Source of the DNA: an uncultured Clostridia bacterium
Lineage (GTDB): Bacteria > Bacillota > Clostridia > Oscillospirales > Oscillospiraceae
DNA length: 7,514 bases
Assembly: GCA_947169005.1 (NCBI GenBank)
Contig: CAMVOG010000116.1
Location: forward strand, 1-7,514
Direction of reading: 5' to 3'
This document shows positions 5,685 to 7,514 of this stretch, piece after piece. The position numbers and the translations under genes are program-made. Under the pieces are notes generated by a model that was given only the letters and a program-made list of their open reading frames with translations, ran no database searches and was not told the DNA's origin. The stretch's first letter is position 1; every line of letters begins with the position of its first letter.

Positions 5685-7433
5685 GTGCCCCTGGATGCCG
5701 TGTGTGTTTCCGCCCTGGCAGCGGAGCTGAACAGCGCCGCCGTAGGCGCAAAGATCGACAAGGTGCAGCAGCCGGAAAAGGACGTGCTGCTGCTGAGCCT
5801 GCGCACCCCGGGCGGGAACACCCGTCTGCTGCTCTCCGCCGCCTCCGGCAGCGCGAGGGCGCATTTTACCCGCGTCAGCCGGGAGAATCCCGCCGCGCCG
5901 CCCATGTTCTGCATGCTCCTGCGCAAGCACCTCACGGGAGGGCGCATCGTTTCCGTCACCCAGCCCCAGGGAGAGCGCCTGCTGGATTTCGGGCTTACGG
6001 CCTTTGACGAGATGGGCCTGGAACGTGAGCGGCACCTCATTTGCGAGATGCTGGGCAAGCACCCGAATCTGATCCTGACGGACGAGGAAGGCCGCATCGT
6101 GGACTGCCTCCATAAGATCGACGCGGAAATATCCGAAAAACGTCAGCTTCTGCCTGGGCTTTTCTACAAGTTACCGCCGCAGCCCGACAAGCCCGGGCTG
6201 CTGGATGTAGACGAGGCGGCCTTTGCTGCCGCTCTTGCCGATGCGCCGCCGGAGCAGGAGGCCGCCAAGTGGCTGGTACAGCGCTTTGCGGGCATTTCTC
6301 CCATGGGGGCCCGGGAGTTGGTCTGCGCCGCCTGCGGGGATGCGTACGCCCGCGTGGAGGAGATCGCGCCCGCGGACCTTACGGGAGCCCAAGCCGCCTT
6401 TGTTCGGGCCGCGGGGGAGGGGCGCTTCACTCCCTGCCTGGTTTCCGTGGACGGTACGCCCCGGGATTTCTACTGCTTCTGGGTGAAGCAGTACGGGGAC
6501 GGGGCGAAGGTCACGGCAGCAGAGAGCTTTTCCGCCCTGCTGGACGGCTTTTACACGGAAAGGGAGCGGCTGGAGCATCTGTCCCGCCGCAGTCAGGCCG
6601 TGCAGAAGACCGTAAAGAATCTTCGGGACCGCACGGCCCGCAAGCTGGCGGCTCAGACGGAGGAGTTGAAGGCCACCTACGGTCGGGAGCGCCTGCGGGA
6701 GTTCGGAGACCTCATCAAGGCCAATCTCTGGCGCATGGAGCGGGGCGCGGATAAGCTGACGGCAGAGGACTTTTATGCTCCCGGGGGCGGCAGCGTGGAC
6801 ATCCCCCTGGACCCGAAGCTGAATCCCCAGCAGAACGCCGCCCGCTATTACAAGCAGTACAGCAAGGCCAAGAACGCCGAAAAGGTGCTGACGGAGCAGA
6901 TCGCCTCCGCCGAAACGGAGCTGGATTATCTGGAAAGCGTGCTGGAGGAGCTGGGCCGGGCAGAAACGGAAAAAGACCTCTCCGCCATCCGCCGGGAGCT
7001 CATACAGGGCGGCTACCTGCGGGAGCAGGGGGGGCGCAAAAAGATGAAGCAGCCCGAGGCGGCCCCTATGGAGTTTCATTCTTCTACAGGCGCCCGCATC
7101 CTTTGCGGACGCAATAACCTGCAAAACGATCAGCTCACGAAAAACGCCTTTCGCGGCGATACCTGGCTCCATACCCAGAAGCTCCACGGCTCCCACGTCA
7201 TCATCCAGACCCAGGGGGCCGAGCCGGACGAGACCACACTGGAGGAGGCCGCCGCCGTCGCCGCCTGGTACTCCAAGGGGAGGGGCGGGAGCAAGCTGCC
7301 GGTGGACTACACGAAGGTCCGTTATGTAAAAAAACAGCCAGGCGCAAAGCCCGGCATGGTGCTGTACACGGATTATAAGACGATCCTGGTCTCGCCCACG
7401 GAAGAGCAGATCAAGGCACTGCGAAAAGGATAA
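5685..7433 (+). CDS. rqcH: RqcH/NFACT ribosome-associated quality control factor
   Basis: A 582-residue NFACT protein, the bacterial relative of eukaryotic Rqc2/NEMF, often annotated as fibronectin-binding protein. In B. subtilis RqcH binds obstructed 50S subunits and recruits tRNA-Ala to add C-terminal alanine tails that mark stalled chains for degradation. Domains: NFACT-N (1 to about 175) with PLDAVCVSALAAEL, GAKIDKVQQP and the GKHPNLIL block (124-131); a helix-hairpin-helix region with GISPMGARELV (203-213); a charged coiled-coil part (about 285-435); and NFACT-R (about 462-570) with GRNNLQNDQLT (475-485), DTWLHTQKLHGSHVII (492-507) and YTKVRYVKK (542-550). At the position of the essential Asp97-Arg98 pair of B. 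subtilis there is Glu97-Arg98 (GERLL). The start is GTG, supported by AAGGAGG at 5671-5677, 7 nt upstream. The gene ends with TAA directly followed by an in-frame TGA. Surface adhesin roles claimed for homologues are considered less likely. Confidence 0.95.
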   Translation: MPLDAVCVSALAAELNSAAVGAKIDKVQQPEKDVLLLSLRTPGGNTRLLLSAASGSARAHFTRVSRENPAAPPMFCMLLRKHLTGGRIVSVTQPQGERLLDFGLTAFDEMGLERERHLICEMLGKHPNLILTDEEGRIVDCLHKIDAEISEKRQLLPGLFYKLPPQPDKPGLLDVDEAAFAAALADAPPEQEAAKWLVQRFAGISPMGARELVCAACGDAYARVEEIAPADLTGAQAAFVRAAGEGRFTPCLVSVDGTPRDFYCFWVKQYGDGAKVTAAESFSALLDGFYTERERLEHLSRRSQAVQKTVKNLRDRTARKLAAQTEELKATYGRERLREFGDLIKANLWRMERGADKLTAEDFYAPGGGSVDIPLDPKLNPQQNAARYYKQYSKAKNAEKVLTEQIASAETELDYLESVLEELGRAETEKDLSAIRRELIQGGYLREQGGRKKMKQPEAAPMEFHSSTGARILCGRNNLQNDQLTKNAFRGDTWLHTQKLHGSHVIIQTQGAEPDETTLEEAAAVAAWYSKGRGGSKLPVDYTKVRYVKKQPGAKPGMVLYTDYKTILVSPTEEQIKALRKG

Positions 7434-7436
7434 TGA

Positions 7437-7473
7437 GGAGCCTCCGCAGACTGCGGAGGCTCTGCTATTTTAT
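7437..7473 (+). terminator. Intrinsic terminator after rqcH
   Basis: GAGCCTCCGCAG (7438-7449) is followed, after a single A, by its exact reverse complement CTGCGGAGGCTC (7451-7462). RNA could form an 11-bp stem with a 3-nt loop, or 10 bp with five. The following TGCTATTTTAT (7463-7473) is T-rich but interrupted, so efficiency may be moderate. The stem begins 4 nt after the rqcH stop and closes the metY-mrnC-rqcH run. On the minus strand the stem is followed by CTCATTATCCTTTT, so it might also serve a convergent transcript from beyond the window. Confidence 0.8.
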
Positions 7474-7514
7474 CTGGCCCAGCCTAAGAGAGAGAAGCCC
7501 CGGCTTTCCCTCCG
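7474..7514. other. Non-coding tail of the window
   Basis: The last 41 bases contain no start with a ribosome binding site and no recognisable coding segment. A weak short inverted repeat, AAGCC-CC-GGCTT, lies near 7496-7507. Read on the minus strand it is followed by a pyrimidine-rich CTCTCTCTT, which could be the end signal of a convergent gene beyond the window, but the stem is only 5 bp. Confidence 0.3.

Noticed and set aside
6171..7196. Minus-strand open frame of 341 codons inside rqcH
   Set aside because: It is antisense to conserved NFACT blocks, and the translated product has no recognisable features.

Overview
This GC-rich window, with strong G/C preference at third codon positions, is densely packed and all recognisable genes lie on the + strand. 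Mini-RNase III (MrnC) next to RqcH, strong AGGAGG-type ribosome binding sites and a ComEA-type DNA receptor point to a high-GC Bacillota, most likely class Clostridia and perhaps an Oscillospiraceae-like gut lineage. The lineage is an inference from gene content and style; no marker gene fixes it.

Layout. (1) Bases 1-39 are probably the last codons of an upstream gene. (2) 64-444 encodes a short ComEA-like membrane-anchored helix-hairpin-helix protein. (3) After a 79-nt gap comes a tightly coupled three-gene unit: an OmpR/PhoB response regulator (524-1204), a membrane sensor histidine kinase (1182-2627, 23-nt overlap) and a lipoprotein built of three tandem GerMN-like repeats (2624-3916, ATGA overlap). 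(4) A 43-nt spacer holding two adjacent palindromes leads to a PLP-dependent O-acetylhomoserine sulfhydrylase, MetY (3960-5237). (5) Mini-RNase III (5240-5653) starts 2 nt after metY; its stop codon sits inside a heptamer tandem repeat. (6) RqcH/NFACT (5685-7433) closes the run and is followed by a perfect 12-bp inverted repeat that looks like an intrinsic terminator.

How the genes work together. The regulator, kinase and lipoprotein look like one envelope-sensing module. Their order matches the actinobacterial mtrA-mtrB-lpqB operon, where a GerMN lipoprotein modulates the sensor kinase; that parallel is the most interesting biological reading here. The downstream half combines homocysteine synthesis with two RNA/translation factors: MrnC (23S rRNA maturation) and RqcH (C-terminal alanine tailing on obstructed 50S subunits). 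RqcH carries Glu-Arg where the Bacillus subtilis protein has the Asp97-Arg98 pair needed for tailing.

No tRNA, rRNA, CRISPR array, insertion sequence, phage gene or riboswitch was seen. No gap between genes exceeds 80 bases. I did not find a wholly new system; the items worth a second look are the kinase/GerMN module, the palindromes before metY, the heptamer repeat at the mrnC stop and the RqcH substitution.
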